Shown one piece after another: positions 1 through 8,404 of a stretch of 64,000 nt of DNA. The stretch lies in contig CAJHZI010000484.1 of NCBI GenBank assembly GCA_905160935.1, positions 1,119,001 through 1,183,000 of the forward strand. The letters are read 5' to 3'. The stretch is from Enchytraeus crypticus. Lineage: Eukaryota; Annelida; Clitellata; Enchytraeida; Enchytraeidae. The notes under the pieces were generated by a model that worked only from the letters and a program-made list of their open reading frames with translations, did no database searches and had not been told where the DNA came from. Numbering within the stretch: position 1 is the first letter of the stretch; the number at the start of each line of letters is the position of its first letter. A program made the translations under genes and the position numbers.

Positions 1-2
1 AA

Positions 3-59
3 CGTATGGCTGGTATTAGAAATTCAAATTCAATTGTTCAGGAAAATTCTTTTATATAA
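3..59 (+). CDS. 3' end of TIR-borne zinc-finger protein (left copy, partial)
   Basis: The first bases of the window translate to RMAGIRNSNSIVQENSFI and then stop at 57-59. This is the exact C-terminus of the 130-residue zinc-finger protein on the minus strand at 17,223-17,615. The gene therefore exists twice, once in each TIR, both copies pointing into the element. Only the last 18 codons are visible here. The polymerase start follows 15 bases later. Confidence 0.85.
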   Translation, partial: RMAGIRNSNSIVQENSFI

Positions 60-69
60 TCTTTTCTTT

Positions 70-77
70 AATAAATG
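70..77 (+). promoter_or_regulatory. AATAAATG start motif, one of about twelve in the element
   Basis: The start codon of the polymerase gene overlaps the hexamer AATAAA. The same octamer sits exactly at the starts at 4001, 4225, 6242, 7865, 9095, 9959, 10274, 11676, 12118, 12914 and, on the minus strand, 17615. Near versions (GATAAATG, ACTAAATG) sit at 5303 and 6548. AATAAA is the animal poly(A) signal, so each motif could end the upstream transcript at the next gene's start. TAAATG also resembles the late promoter core of poxviruses. Either role is inference. Confidence 0.6.
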
Positions 78-3000
78 GCGAGTACTCTGAGTAATGATTA
101 CGATGAATTCATTAATCTTGATTCTAATTACAGATCTCTATTGAGAAATAGCAAGATGTTAAATAAGAGAATTAAACGTAACAAGAAAGAGCTTAAACAA
201 TCTCTTAAGAAATATGAGAAAATTGAAAGAAAATCTCAAGCAGAACAAAAAGGAATTAAAGAGAAATATAAACAATTAAGATATTCTAGCAAATTAGATA
301 CGAAGAAAATCAAACATGAGAGATATATTAGAAAGCATGGTGTAACTGAAGAAGCATTGAATAGTAATATAATCAATATTACTTTTACTAATAACAATGA
401 GAATTTAGCTGATATACGGAATAGAGCAACAGGTGGAATAATATTAGCACTCCAAGATAAATTAAGAAAATTTAAATCAGTGAAATTTCGCATGGCTGTT
501 GAAACACTACTATTTAAACCCAAGTATATTAATACAATTAATCATCGTTTCTGCAATAAGAATATAACTATAAATGCTAACGAAATGAATAATTTACACG
601 GTTTAATTAGAGAACAGTTCGCAAAAATTGAAAATAGGGTAGAAGGATTAAATGTAGATGATAGTGTATCTGTGCTTCAAAATTATGAAATGATTGAAAT
701 TACAGTAGTTAAAAATACAAATATGCAAGGATCCTCCTACATTAATTTACCAAAATATATTAAGGATAAAAAGGCAGTTATAAATGTTAAAAATACAGAT
801 CAATATTGTTTTATTTGGGCTATATTATCTGCTCTTTATCCAGCAAGTGATCATTCAGATAGAGTAACAAAATATACACCATATTGGAATACATTAAATG
901 TATCTGGCTTAAACTTTCCAATGCATATAAAGGATATACATAAATTCGAACAAATGAATAACATCTCAATAAATGTATTTGGATATGAAACAGAACGTAT
1001 TACAAAAGATGATACAAACGAATACTTCTACCCTCTATATAACACGAAAATAAATTCAGAAAGAGTTGTTGATTTATTATATATCGAGAGTGAAGATACA
1101 ATTCATAACCATAAAAAGCAATATCATTACGCATGGATTAAGGATTTTAAAAAGCTAGTTCATAAAGCATTAAATTCAAAGAATAATTATGTTGCTATCT
1201 GTAAAAGATGTATGATTGGTTATACAAATCAAAGCGCATATTATAAACATCTCTTCTACTGTACAACTGGAAATTCACAATGTATTATGCCAACTGAAGA
1301 AAATAAGACATTAAATTTTAAGAAATATTCAAATAAATTTAGACATCACTTAGCAATTTATGGTGATTTCGAATCAGTTATAGAGAAAGTAACGAAGAAG
1401 CATATTGCATCATCTGGTGGATATTGTAGTGTTGGAGTTATTAATAGATTTGTTTCATTTCATAATGTGGATGAGTTTGTTGAATCAATCAAAGAAACAG
1501 TTCGAGAATATCATAGTATGCTTCAAAAATATCCCAAACCATATTTGACTATAGAGGAAATGGAAATTTACAATTCATCCACAACATGTTGGTTATGTAA
1601 TAAACCATTTAATTATACATCAGAAATATCTAGTAATGGAAACATTTGGAATCCAAATCAAAAAGTGATAGATCATGATCATCTAACTGGAAAATATGTA
1701 GGAGCTGCTCATACAACTTGTAATTTTAAAAGAAAATCAAATACGTTTATACCAATTTTCTTCCATAATTTAAGCAATTACGATGCACATCATGTGGTAT
1801 ATTTACTAAATAAATTTGGTAAGGGAGATCTCAAATTAATACCTAATACTGAAGAAAAATATATTTCATTCTCAAAAAAGTATCAAATAGACAAAACAGA
1901 TTATGAACTGAGATTTCTAGATTCCTACAGATTTATGCCGGAATCACTGGATGAACTTTCATCAAATCTTCTGAAGAAAGAAAAAATGCTATTTAAAAAT
2001 CTACTTAAATTCACAACTAAAGAAGAACAAGATGTGATATTTTGGGAAGAAAATATTGGTGTTGAAAAAACAGAAACAATTGTTGATAGTGAATTTAATG
2101 TAAAGTTCAAAAAATTTAAAAAGAACGATAAAAAACCAAGAATTAAAGGAATATATCCATATTCATTCACAGATTCTTTCGATAAGTTTAAGCATAATCA
2201 GATTATTTCAAGAGAAGAATTCTATGATGAATTAAACTTAAAAGACATATCAGATCAAGAATACAATCGATATTTAAAAGTTTGGAATTCAATTGATGAT
2301 GTTAATCTCGGTAAATATTCAGATCTATATTTAAAAATTGATATTTTAGCACTAGCTGATGTGTTTGAAGAATTTAGAAATACTTGTTTAAAATCGTATG
2401 ATTTAGATCCTTGTTATTATTATACAACACCTGGTTTAACATTTGATGCTTGTTTAAAATATACTAATATTAATCTAGAATTACTAACTGATTATCCAAT
2501 GCTTCAAATGATTGAACATGGAATTAGAGGAGGAATTAGCGGTGTTACAGGTGACAGATATGTAAATGTTGAAGGTAAAAACTATTCAACTAATTCAAAG
2601 ATTAAAGAAAACAATCCAAATCAAGAATGGTTGCTTTATATTGATTGCAATAATTTATATGGAGATTCAATGAGTCAAAAGTTACCACATTCAGATTTTA
2701 AATGGTTAGATAACGAAGAATTGCTAAATTTAGAATCACAAATACGCAATAACAAAATTACAGGAGATGAAGAAATGGGATATATACTATCAGTGGAACT
2801 AGAAACTCCTAAAACAAGTAATTTTGAAAACTATCCTTTAGCTCCAGAAACAAAGAAAATTAGCAAAGATGCTCTTTCGGAATATTCTAAAAAGCAGCTA
2901 AAGAAGGAATCATATATTGAAACTGAAAAATTAATTTTAGATTTTACAGATAAAACAAAATACACAATTCATATTAAAACATTACTACTGTATTACAAAT

Positions 3001-3881
3001 TAGGTGCTGAATTTAAAATTAATGAGGTAATATCGTTCAAACAATCCGATTGGCTTAAGAAATACATAGACTTCAATACAGAATTAAGGAAAAAAGCTAC
3101 TAATGATTTCGAGAAGAATTTTTATAAATTAATGAATAATGCTATGTTTGGAAAAACTATGGAAGCTATAAGAAACAGAATTGATATAAAATTATGCGAT
3201 AATTGGAGTCAAGCAAAAATTCATATAAAGAAACCAACATATAACTATTTAAAAATATTCAATAGAGATTTAGTTGCAATACACATGAGGAAACATAAAA
3301 TTGTATTTAACAAACCTATTTACATAGGATTTTGTGTTTTGGAATTATCCAAACATCTAATGTATGACTTTTACTATAATAAGCTACAACATATATTTAA
3401 AGATGTAAAGCTTACATACACTGATACGGATTCATTTGTGTTGCATATTAAGGATTCAAATATATATAGAATAATGAAAGAGAATGACGATTTATTCGAT
3501 TTTTCAGATTATCCTAAAGACCATATTCTTTATTCAGATAAAAATAAAAAGGTAGTTGGTAAATTTAAAGACGAATGTAATGGAAATATTATGATAGAAA
3601 GGATTCATTTAAGATCCAAAATGTACGCACATAGAATACATTTAGAAGAGAAAGAAGAAAAGAAAGCTAAAGGTATTAAAACATGTGTAGTTAAAAAGAA
3701 TATAACCTTTGATGATTATTCCAAATGTCTATTCAATGGTATAAACACGAAGCATAAATTTCAAACTTTTAAAAGCATAAATCATGACATATATACGATC
3801 GATGTAAATAAGATTGGTCTATCATCATTTGATTCTAAGAGATATTATCTAAATGCAGTTGAATCTATTCCGTTTTGCTAA
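75..3881 (+). CDS. polB: Protein-primed family B DNA polymerase of the Polinton
   Basis: This 1,268-residue protein would copy the element by protein-primed synthesis. The N-terminal 100 residues are Lys/Glu-rich and probably coiled coil. Around residues 235-290 is the CFIWAILSAL-type region often found before Polinton polymerases. A C2H2-like cluster follows near 377-397. Exonuclease motifs are YGDFES (D431, E433), FHNLSNYDAH (D570) and YSDLYLKIDILALADVF. Between the first two lies CWLCNKPF with a downstream HDHLTGKYVGAAHTTCN, like an endonuclease VII-type zinc/His motif. Polymerase motifs are A (DCNNLYGDSM, from D857), B (KLMNNAMFGK, from 1018) and C (YTDTD, 1115-1119). The start has AATAAATG. 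The first codons lie in the TIR, so a short matching stub exists at the right end. Confidence 0.96.
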   Translation: MASTLSNDYDEFINLDSNYRSLLRNSKMLNKRIKRNKKELKQSLKKYEKIERKSQAEQKGIKEKYKQLRYSSKLDTKKIKHERYIRKHGVTEEALNSNIINITFTNNNENLADIRNRATGGIILALQDKLRKFKSVKFRMAVETLLFKPKYINTINHRFCNKNITINANEMNNLHGLIREQFAKIENRVEGLNVDDSVSVLQNYEMIEITVVKNTNMQGSSYINLPKYIKDKKAVINVKNTDQYCFIWAILSALYPASDHSDRVTKYTPYWNTLNVSGLNFPMHIKDIHKFEQMNNISINVFGYETERITKDDTNEYFYPLYNTKINSERVVDLLYIESEDTIHNHKKQYHYAWIKDFKKLVHKALNSKNNYVAICKRCMIGYTNQSAYYKHLFYCTTGNSQCIMPTEENKTLNFKKYSNKFRHHLAIYGDFESVIEKVTKKHIASSGGYCSVGVINRFVSFHNVDEFVESIKETVREYHSMLQKYPKPYLTIEEMEIYNSSTTCWLCNKPFNYTSEISSNGNIWNPNQKVIDHDHLTGKYVGAAHTTCNFKRKSNTFIPIFFHNLSNYDAHHVVYLLNKFGKGDLKLIPNTEEKYISFSKKYQIDKTDYELRFLDSYRFMPESLDELSSNLLKKEKMLFKNLLKFTTKEEQDVIFWEENIGVEKTETIVDSEFNVKFKKFKKNDKKPRIKGIYPYSFTDSFDKFKHNQIISREEFYDELNLKDISDQEYNRYLKVWNSIDDVNLGKYSDLYLKIDILALADVFEEFRNTCLKSYDLDPCYYYTTPGLTFDACLKYTNINLELLTDYPMLQMIEHGIRGGISGVTGDRYVNVEGKNYSTNSKIKENNPNQEWLLYIDCNNLYGDSMSQKLPHSDFKWLDNEELLNLESQIRNNKITGDEEMGYILSVELETPKTSNFENYPLAPETKKISKDALSEYSKKQLKKESYIETEKLILDFTDKTKYTIHIKTLLLYYKLGAEFKINEVISFKQSDWLKKYIDFNTELRKKATNDFEKNFYKLMNNAMFGKTMEAIRNRIDIKLCDNWSQAKIHIKKPTYNYLKIFNRDLVAIHMRKHKIVFNKPIYIGFCVLELSKHLMYDFYYNKLQHIFKDVKLTYTDTDSFVLHIKDSNIYRIMKENDDLFDFSDYPKDHILYSDKNKKVVGKFKDECNGNIMIERIHLRSKMYAHRIHLEEKEEKKAKGIKTCVVKKNITFDDYSKCLFNGINTKHKFQTFKSINHDIYTIDVNKIGLSSFDSKRYYLNAVESIPFC

Positions 3882-3944
3882 TTACCAATGACATTGATCT
3901 CCAGGTTTATAACCTTCTACAAAATATTGAAAACTATCTTTTGT
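3881..3944. repeat. Direct repeat, left copy (flanks small-gene cassette)
   Basis: About 64 bases just after the polymerase stop match 5006-5083, with short length differences. The second copy is the 3' end of the small minus-strand gene at 5003-5236. A third, shorter copy of the outermost part lies at about 4865-4902. The two repeats bracket the genes at 4001-4228 and 4225-4887. Confidence 0.8.
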
Positions 3945-4000
3945 TAGGGAAAACTTTACACAAAAGAAAAAATTCTTTCAAACAATTAATTACTAAATAA

Positions 4001-4228
4001 ATGAGTGGATCTACTCTAACAGGTGATTTAATTAGAAGAGTGAAAAAGTATGATACAGAGGAAGAGAGAAAACAAGCAAAGTTAAAAGCTTATAAAAAAT
4101 ATGCTGCTAAAAAGTATTACTGTGAAATATGTGATAAAACCATGACACTATACAATTACTCAGATCATATTAAAACAAAACTACATTTGAAAAATTTTCT
4201 TTCATATATAGAATCCTCTAATAAATGA
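4001..4228 (+). CDS. Small C2H2 zinc-finger protein (Polinton)
   Basis: A 75-residue, Lys-rich protein beginning at an AATAAATG motif. Residues about 46-70 form a U1-like C2H2 finger: YYCEICDKTM, then HIKTKLHLKNF. The same kind of finger ends the packaging ATPase and opens the TIR-borne protein, which suggests a shared module within the element. Its stop codon overlaps the start of the next gene in the pattern ATGA. It lies in the cassette between the direct repeats at 3881 and 5006. DNA or RNA binding is a reasonable guess; no specific role can be assigned. Confidence 0.7.
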   Translation: MSGSTLTGDLIRRVKKYDTEEERKQAKLKAYKKYAAKKYYCEICDKTMTLYNYSDHIKTKLHLKNFLSYIESSNK

Positions 4229-4887
4229 AAGGAACAATGAATCGACTACAAGATATGGCTTTGAGAAAGGTGCTAGATACAACTTTAGAAAAATTAGAGG
4301 GTATGGAACCTTCTGAAAAAACATCATTTTTAAAATCACCAGTTTTAAAATGTTTGGAAGCTACACTCTGCAGAGGAATTAAACATAGTAACATTACTGA
4401 TGATACTTACGTATTGATCAATAAGTTGTGTGGTGAATTATTACGGATGAGGATTTTTAGAGATGATTTAAAAATAATCAAACATATACTGCTTGATGGA
4501 ATAGACTTTAATAGACTTAGGAAAACTGTATCTCTTATACCTTTTACGTACTCCATATGTGTTAAATACACATTACTTTCAAAGGAGTACGATGAAGAAG
4601 AAGTATGTGTACACTGTAGGGGTGGATCCGATATAGAAGAAGTATGTGTACACTGTGGTGGTAGACGCTACAAGAGCAATACAGAAGTATGTGTACACTG
4701 TGGTGGTGACTGTGTTGGAAGATGCTTTGAGCTATGTGTATGTGTACACTGTGGTGGTGACTGTGTTGGAAGATGCTCTGAGCCATGTAGATACTGTAAT
4801 TGTAGATACTGTGATGGTTACTGTGGTGTTGATAGATTTTTAAGGACGAGTATGATATTGTTTAAAAGATATACTAATCACCAATAG
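4225..4887 (+). CDS. Cys-rich repeat protein with VCVHCGG repeats, unknown function
   Basis: A 220-residue protein. Residues 1-120 are mixed helical and resemble nothing I know. Residues about 127-205 are a run of near repeats of VCVHCGG, joined by DCVGRC and then CRYCNCRYCDGYCG. The DNA shows the repetition: a segment of about 20 bases starting GAAGTATGTGTACACTG returns four times between 4598 and 4765, so the array grew by tandem duplication. The paired cysteines could bind metal. It starts with AATAAATG, overlapping the previous stop by one base. I know no homologue. Confidence 0.65.
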   Translation: MKGTMNRLQDMALRKVLDTTLEKLEGMEPSEKTSFLKSPVLKCLEATLCRGIKHSNITDDTYVLINKLCGELLRMRIFRDDLKIIKHILLDGIDFNRLRKTVSLIPFTYSICVKYTLLSKEYDEEEVCVHCRGGSDIEEVCVHCGGRRYKSNTEVCVHCGGDCVGRCFELCVCVHCGGDCVGRCSEPCRYCNCRYCDGYCGVDRFLRTSMILFKRYTNHQ

Positions 4888-5002
4888 CTATCCAGTGACA
4901 TTGATTATTATTATTATTTATTTATTATAATATTATTATTTTTATTATTTTATTATTATTATGATATTATTATGATAACTGTTAACAGCAGGTAAAGATA
5001 TA

Positions 5003-5236
5003 CTAATTACCAATAGCCACCCAATGACATTGATCTCCAGGTTTATAATGACCTTCTACAAAATATTGAAAACTATCTTTTGTAATATTACACGGGTTAA
5101 TATGCAGAGCCCAATCCTGACCATATCGAGCTGATCTCACTAACTGACAAATAACAACTGGAGGGGTTGAGAATTTATTGAGGAGTAAATCCTGATCCAC
5201 CACTAAATCTTGAACCAAGTATATTTTGCTTTCCAA
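5003..5236 (-). CDS. Small hypothetical protein, minus strand within Polinton left half
   Basis: A 77-residue frame, MESKIYLVQDLVV to GDQCHWVAIGN, running against its neighbours and divergent from the ATPase gene 66 bases away. Its 3' end is duplicated just after the polymerase gene (3881-3944), which shows this stretch took part in a local rearrangement. No motif is recognised. It could be a real small gene or the remains of a larger one. Confidence 0.4.
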   Translation of the reverse strand: MESKIYLVQDLVVDQDLLLNKFSTPPVVICQLVRSARYGQDWALHINPCNITKDSFQYFVEGHYKPGDQCHWVAIGN

Positions 5237-5302
5237 ACTCTACTTTCATTTAATAGGTAAATATTTAATTGAAATATTTTTAAGTGGAGTTTATACAGAT
5301 AA

Positions 5303-6226
5303 ATGGAAGCGAAGTATTACTGGATATCGAAGAAGAGTAAGAAGCATTCAGATATATTTCCGGAGTCATTCCGATGCTTAATAATCGGACAATCGGGTTC
5401 CGGGAAAACGGCTTTGCTTATGCGGATGCTACTTCAGGAAGATATGTTAGATTACAATAAACTATATGTATTTGGAAGATCCCTTCATCAACCAGAATAT
5501 CAAATACTAAAAGCTGGCTTTGATAATAAATTACCAAAGTCTGATATAACAGAAATCCTAATGCATAATTCTATGATTAATGAACGCGATGAAAAGCCGG
5601 AAGTTATAGCAGCAGGACTTGCATATGACTTAGAAGATGAGGAGAAAGGAGATATATCCTGTGAATATTACGAAGATCCAAATGATATTCCTGATCCTAA
5701 AGAGTTTGATAAACAGGACAAGAATCTAATAATATTTGACGATATTATGACAGATAAGAATCAATCGGCACCTGGTGCATTCTTTACTAGAAGCAGGCAT
5801 AATAATATCGATTGCATATACATTTCTCAAAATTATTATCATTTACCAAGACATACTATTAGATCAAATTCTAATTTCCTAATATTATTCAATCTAGATC
5901 CCGGGGACACCGATAATCTATATAGAGATTCTGGAGCAAGCGTTGATTTTAAAGATATTAATAAATTTAGACAGTTATGTGAACAAGCATGGTCTAAGAA
6001 ATATGGATATTTAGTTATAGATAAATCAAAAACAAATATCAATGAAAAATATAGATTTAAATTAGAACTTGAAAAACCTGTACAGTTAGTTGAAAATATA
6101 ATATCACAACCTATAGATAGAATACGTAGAGCTACAAAAACTTGTAGAGCTTGCAACCTAACAATGTTAAGTTCTAGTCATGCTAAACATATTAAATCGA
6201 AGCGTCATGAAAAAGCTTTCATATAA
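5303..6226 (+). CDS. FtsK/HerA-type genome packaging ATPase
   Basis: A 307-residue A32-like ATPase that would drive DNA into capsids. Walker A is GQSGSGKT (29-36), Walker B is NLIIFDDI with D146 and D147, and YISQNYYHLPRHTIRSN follows as the sensor/arginine region. A C-terminal C2H2 finger, CRACNLTM then HIKSKRH, is added after the core and may touch DNA. Length and layout fit Polinton ATPases. The start is GATAAATG, a one-base variant of the element's usual start motif. It heads the main rightward gene row. Confidence 0.94.
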   Translation: MEAKYYWISKKSKKHSDIFPESFRCLIIGQSGSGKTALLMRMLLQEDMLDYNKLYVFGRSLHQPEYQILKAGFDNKLPKSDITEILMHNSMINERDEKPEVIAAGLAYDLEDEEKGDISCEYYEDPNDIPDPKEFDKQDKNLIIFDDIMTDKNQSAPGAFFTRSRHNNIDCIYISQNYYHLPRHTIRSNSNFLILFNLDPGDTDNLYRDSGASVDFKDINKFRQLCEQAWSKKYGYLVIDKSKTNINEKYRFKLELEKPVQLVENIISQPIDRIRRATKTCRACNLTMLSSSHAKHIKSKRHEKAFI

Positions 6227-6241
6227 TCTTTCAGCTAATAA

Positions 6242-6532
6242 ATGGACGCACAACTTCTGAAGCTTGCCGATTTACAAATTGATCAATCTTATTTTGTGGT
6301 TGGATATAAGCCGATGAAAACTCAATTTGGAAATACTTATATTATCAGATGTACACACATCTCTAATGATGAAGAATTTGAAATGTTCGCAACTAAATTC
6401 ATAGCTGCATACATTTCTGAATATTCCCCTAAAGAAAAATTCTCATTCACCGTTAGAAAAAATTCTAAATACACATACGTTCAGATTTCTGGATATATTC
6501 CAAACTGCTCATCTTATATTCGATTGAATTAA
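6242..6532 (+). CDS. Small conserved-looking protein, possible beta-barrel fold
   Basis: A 96-residue protein starting at AATAAATG, 15 bases after the ATPase. Alternating hydrophobic strands (SYFVVGYKPMKTQFGNTYII, then FSFTVRKNSKYTYVQISGYI) suggest a small beta-rich fold of OB type, which would suit a single-stranded DNA-binding protein. That is inference from pattern only. Its place between ATPase and PLA2 gene suggests a replication or virion role. Confidence 0.6.
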   Translation: MDAQLLKLADLQIDQSYFVVGYKPMKTQFGNTYIIRCTHISNDEEFEMFATKFIAAYISEYSPKEKFSFTVRKNSKYTYVQISGYIPNCSSYIRLN

Positions 6533-6547
6533 TTTTCATTCCACTAA

Positions 6548-7096
6548 ATGGAAATATATTGTCTTAAATGTAAAAGTAAGACTTTAACTTTAGACTTAAT
6601 TGAATCCATAACTAAAAATAATACACCAATACTTAAAGGAAAATGTGAAGTTTGTGGATCTAAAAAGAATAGATTTATATCCAAATCTACAACTGGAGGG
6701 GATATAGTTTCATCTGTAATTTCTAAAATACCTACTGAAGTTCATCTTAGAACTCTGAAAGGTAAAAAGTATTCATTCTGCGGTCCAAATACAAAGCTAG
6801 AGGAAAGATTAAATCCTGATGACACACCAAAAGAATGGTCAAAGCCTATAAATAAAGTTGATGAAGTTTGTTTAAAACATGATTTAGCTTATAGAGATTC
6901 TGATTTAGGAAAGGGAACTAGGTATGAAGCAGATAAGAAGATGTTACAAGAACTTGATAATCTTAAAGATTTGAATTTTAATGAAAAATTAGGTAAAGCA
7001 GTTATTAAGCCAATTATAGCTGCAAAATATAAATTAGGTTTAGGAACATTAAAAAAAACAAAATCGAAGAAGCCAAAGAATTACACAAACCCATAA
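6548..7096 (+). CDS. Zinc-ribbon plus parvovirus-type phospholipase A2 protein
   Basis: A 182-residue protein with two parts. Residues 1-45 form a zinc ribbon (C5, C8, C33, C36). Residues 70-135 match the viral phospholipase A2 pattern: calcium loop FCGPNT (77-82), then VDEVCLKHDLAY with the HD catalytic pair at 111-112 and Y115, and a later D in YEADKK. In parvoviruses this domain sits on the capsid protein and opens endosomal membranes during entry; Polintons often carry it as a separate gene. The C-terminus is basic. The start is ACTAAATG. The integrase follows at once. Confidence 0.85.
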   Translation: MEIYCLKCKSKTLTLDLIESITKNNTPILKGKCEVCGSKKNRFISKSTTGGDIVSSVISKIPTEVHLRTLKGKKYSFCGPNTKLEERLNPDDTPKEWSKPINKVDEVCLKHDLAYRDSDLGKGTRYEADKKMLQELDNLKDLNFNEKLGKAVIKPIIAAKYKLGLGTLKKTKSKKPKNYTNP

Positions 7097-7125
7097 TAAA
7101 GAAATTTAAACGAAGAAAAGTTATA

Positions 7126-7848
7126 GTGTATAATATAGATGATATATGGTCAGCAGATTTAGTTGATATGAGACAATACGCAAAGCAAAATAAAGGATTC
7201 AATTACATTCTCACTGTAATAGATGTATTCTCTAAATTTGGTTGGGCAATACCGATAAAAGTTAAGACAGGTAAACAAATGATTGAATTATTTCAACAAT
7301 TATTTAAAGAAAGAAAACCTAAAAAATTATGGACTGATGCAGGAAAGGAATTTATTAACAAAGAATTTAAGAAATTCTTAACTGATAATGAAATAGAATT
7401 ATATCAAACATTCAATGAAGGTAAGGCTGTTGTTATTGAAAGATTTAATAGAACTATTAAAGAAAAGATGTGGAGATATTTTACTGAAACAGGTAGTAAC
7501 AAATATTTAGATGCTTTACCTAAACTGATTCATGAATATAATAATACAATTCATTCTACAATTAAAATGACTCCAACTGAAGGATCAAAGTTGGAAAATG
7601 AACACAAGATTAGCTACATACCACAACCTACAAACGAGAAACCAAAATTTAAAATAGGTGATAGAGTTAGAATTTATAAATATAAAAAATTATTTTCAAA
7701 AGGTTACGAAACAAATTGGACTGAAGAAATATTCACTGTATCTAAAATTATCAATACATCTCCTATAACATATAAAATAAAAGATTTAAACGGAGAAGAT
7801 ATTATCGGATCTTTTTACAAGCAAGAATTGAACTTATCATCATTTTAA
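7126..7848 (+). CDS. Retroviral-type (RVE) integrase of the Polinton
   Basis: At least 240 residues of DDE integrase that would insert the element into host DNA. The core has SADLVDM (D11), KLWTDAGKEF (D71) and VIERFNRT (E105), a D-D-E triad with 33 residues between the last two. NEYNNTIHSTIKMTP-like helices follow, then an SH3/chromo-like end, FKIGDRVRIYK through NWTEEIFTVSKI. The beginning is uncertain: no AATAAATG or nearby ATG is seen, unlike almost all other genes here. Numbering is from the position given. Confidence 0.93.
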   Translation: MYNIDDIWSADLVDMRQYAKQNKGFNYILTVIDVFSKFGWAIPIKVKTGKQMIELFQQLFKERKPKKLWTDAGKEFINKEFKKFLTDNEIELYQTFNEGKAVVIERFNRTIKEKMWRYFTETGSNKYLDALPKLIHEYNNTIHSTIKMTPTEGSKLENEHKISYIPQPTNEKPKFKIGDRVRIYKYKKLFSKGYETNWTEEIFTVSKIINTSPITYKIKDLNGEDIIGSFYKQELNLSSF

Positions 7849-7864
7849 AAAATATAGTTAATAA

Positions 7865-8395
7865 ATGAGTTCATTGGTAAGGTTTAAAGAAGAGTTGATG
7901 AATGGAGAAAATCAAGAATTGCTCAAGAAAGTATCAACTCAAAATAGAAAATTAAGGAAAAGATTTGATGATGAAGTTATTGCTAAACAAAATGTACAAA
8001 CAGAGCTAAAAGAAATATACAAACCTATTACAGATACACAACAGTTAACTATCAGTAAGCAGATTACAAGAACAGATGATTTGTTTCAACAATTGTTAAC
8101 AGATTTACAAGGTAAACATGATAGATCATCACGTTTACTTGCAGATATTATTAGAGGTTTAGTGAGATGTAAGGAAGAAACTAGACAACAAGGTTTAGAT
8201 ATTATCAGCTCAATAGCTAAACAACCATTACTAGCAGAATTAATTAGCAAATTAAATAACTATCCAGAATTAGTTAAGAAAATTATGCATCCTGATGGTA
8301 TACAGAATCTTAATGAACAAGACAGAAAAACACTAGAACCTTTAAATCATCTCAATGATGATGATCTAAGAACACTCGTACATTATTACTCGTAA
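7865..8395 (+). CDS. Helical Polinton protein of unknown function
   Basis: A 176-residue, charged, largely helical protein starting at AATAAATG, 16 bases after the integrase. Residues 15-60 have coiled-coil character. The rest, including FQQLLTDLQGKHDRSSRLLADII, is amphipathic. It sits immediately before another conserved unknown and then the capsid genes, so a virion or packaging role is possible. I recognise no domain. Confidence 0.7.
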   Translation: MSSLVRFKEELMNGENQELLKKVSTQNRKLRKRFDDEVIAKQNVQTELKEIYKPITDTQQLTISKQITRTDDLFQQLLTDLQGKHDRSSRLLADIIRGLVRCKEETRQQGLDIISSIAKQPLLAELISKLNNYPELVKKIMHPDGIQNLNEQDRKTLEPLNHLNDDDLRTLVHYYS

Positions 8396-8404
8396 AAGGA
8401 AAAA

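Larger units (their letters stand above)
1..115 (+). repeat. Inner part of left TIR of the Polinton
   Basis: Bases 1-97 match the reverse complement of about 17,184-17,280 essentially without mismatch. Similarity then fades through a few differences and stops near 115, inside the first codons of the polymerase gene. The TIR continues leftward beyond the window. It contains the 3' end of a zinc-finger gene and the start of the polymerase gene. Confidence 0.92.

Noticed and set aside
236-523. Minus-strand frame inside the polymerase gene
   Set aside because: Shadow of the polymerase frame in AT-rich DNA; hydrophobic composition expected from the antisense of Lys-rich codons.
4562-4843. Other-frame ORFs over the Cys-rich repeats
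   Set aside because: They arise from the tandem DNA repeats in all frames; the plus-strand 220-residue frame has the proper start motif.
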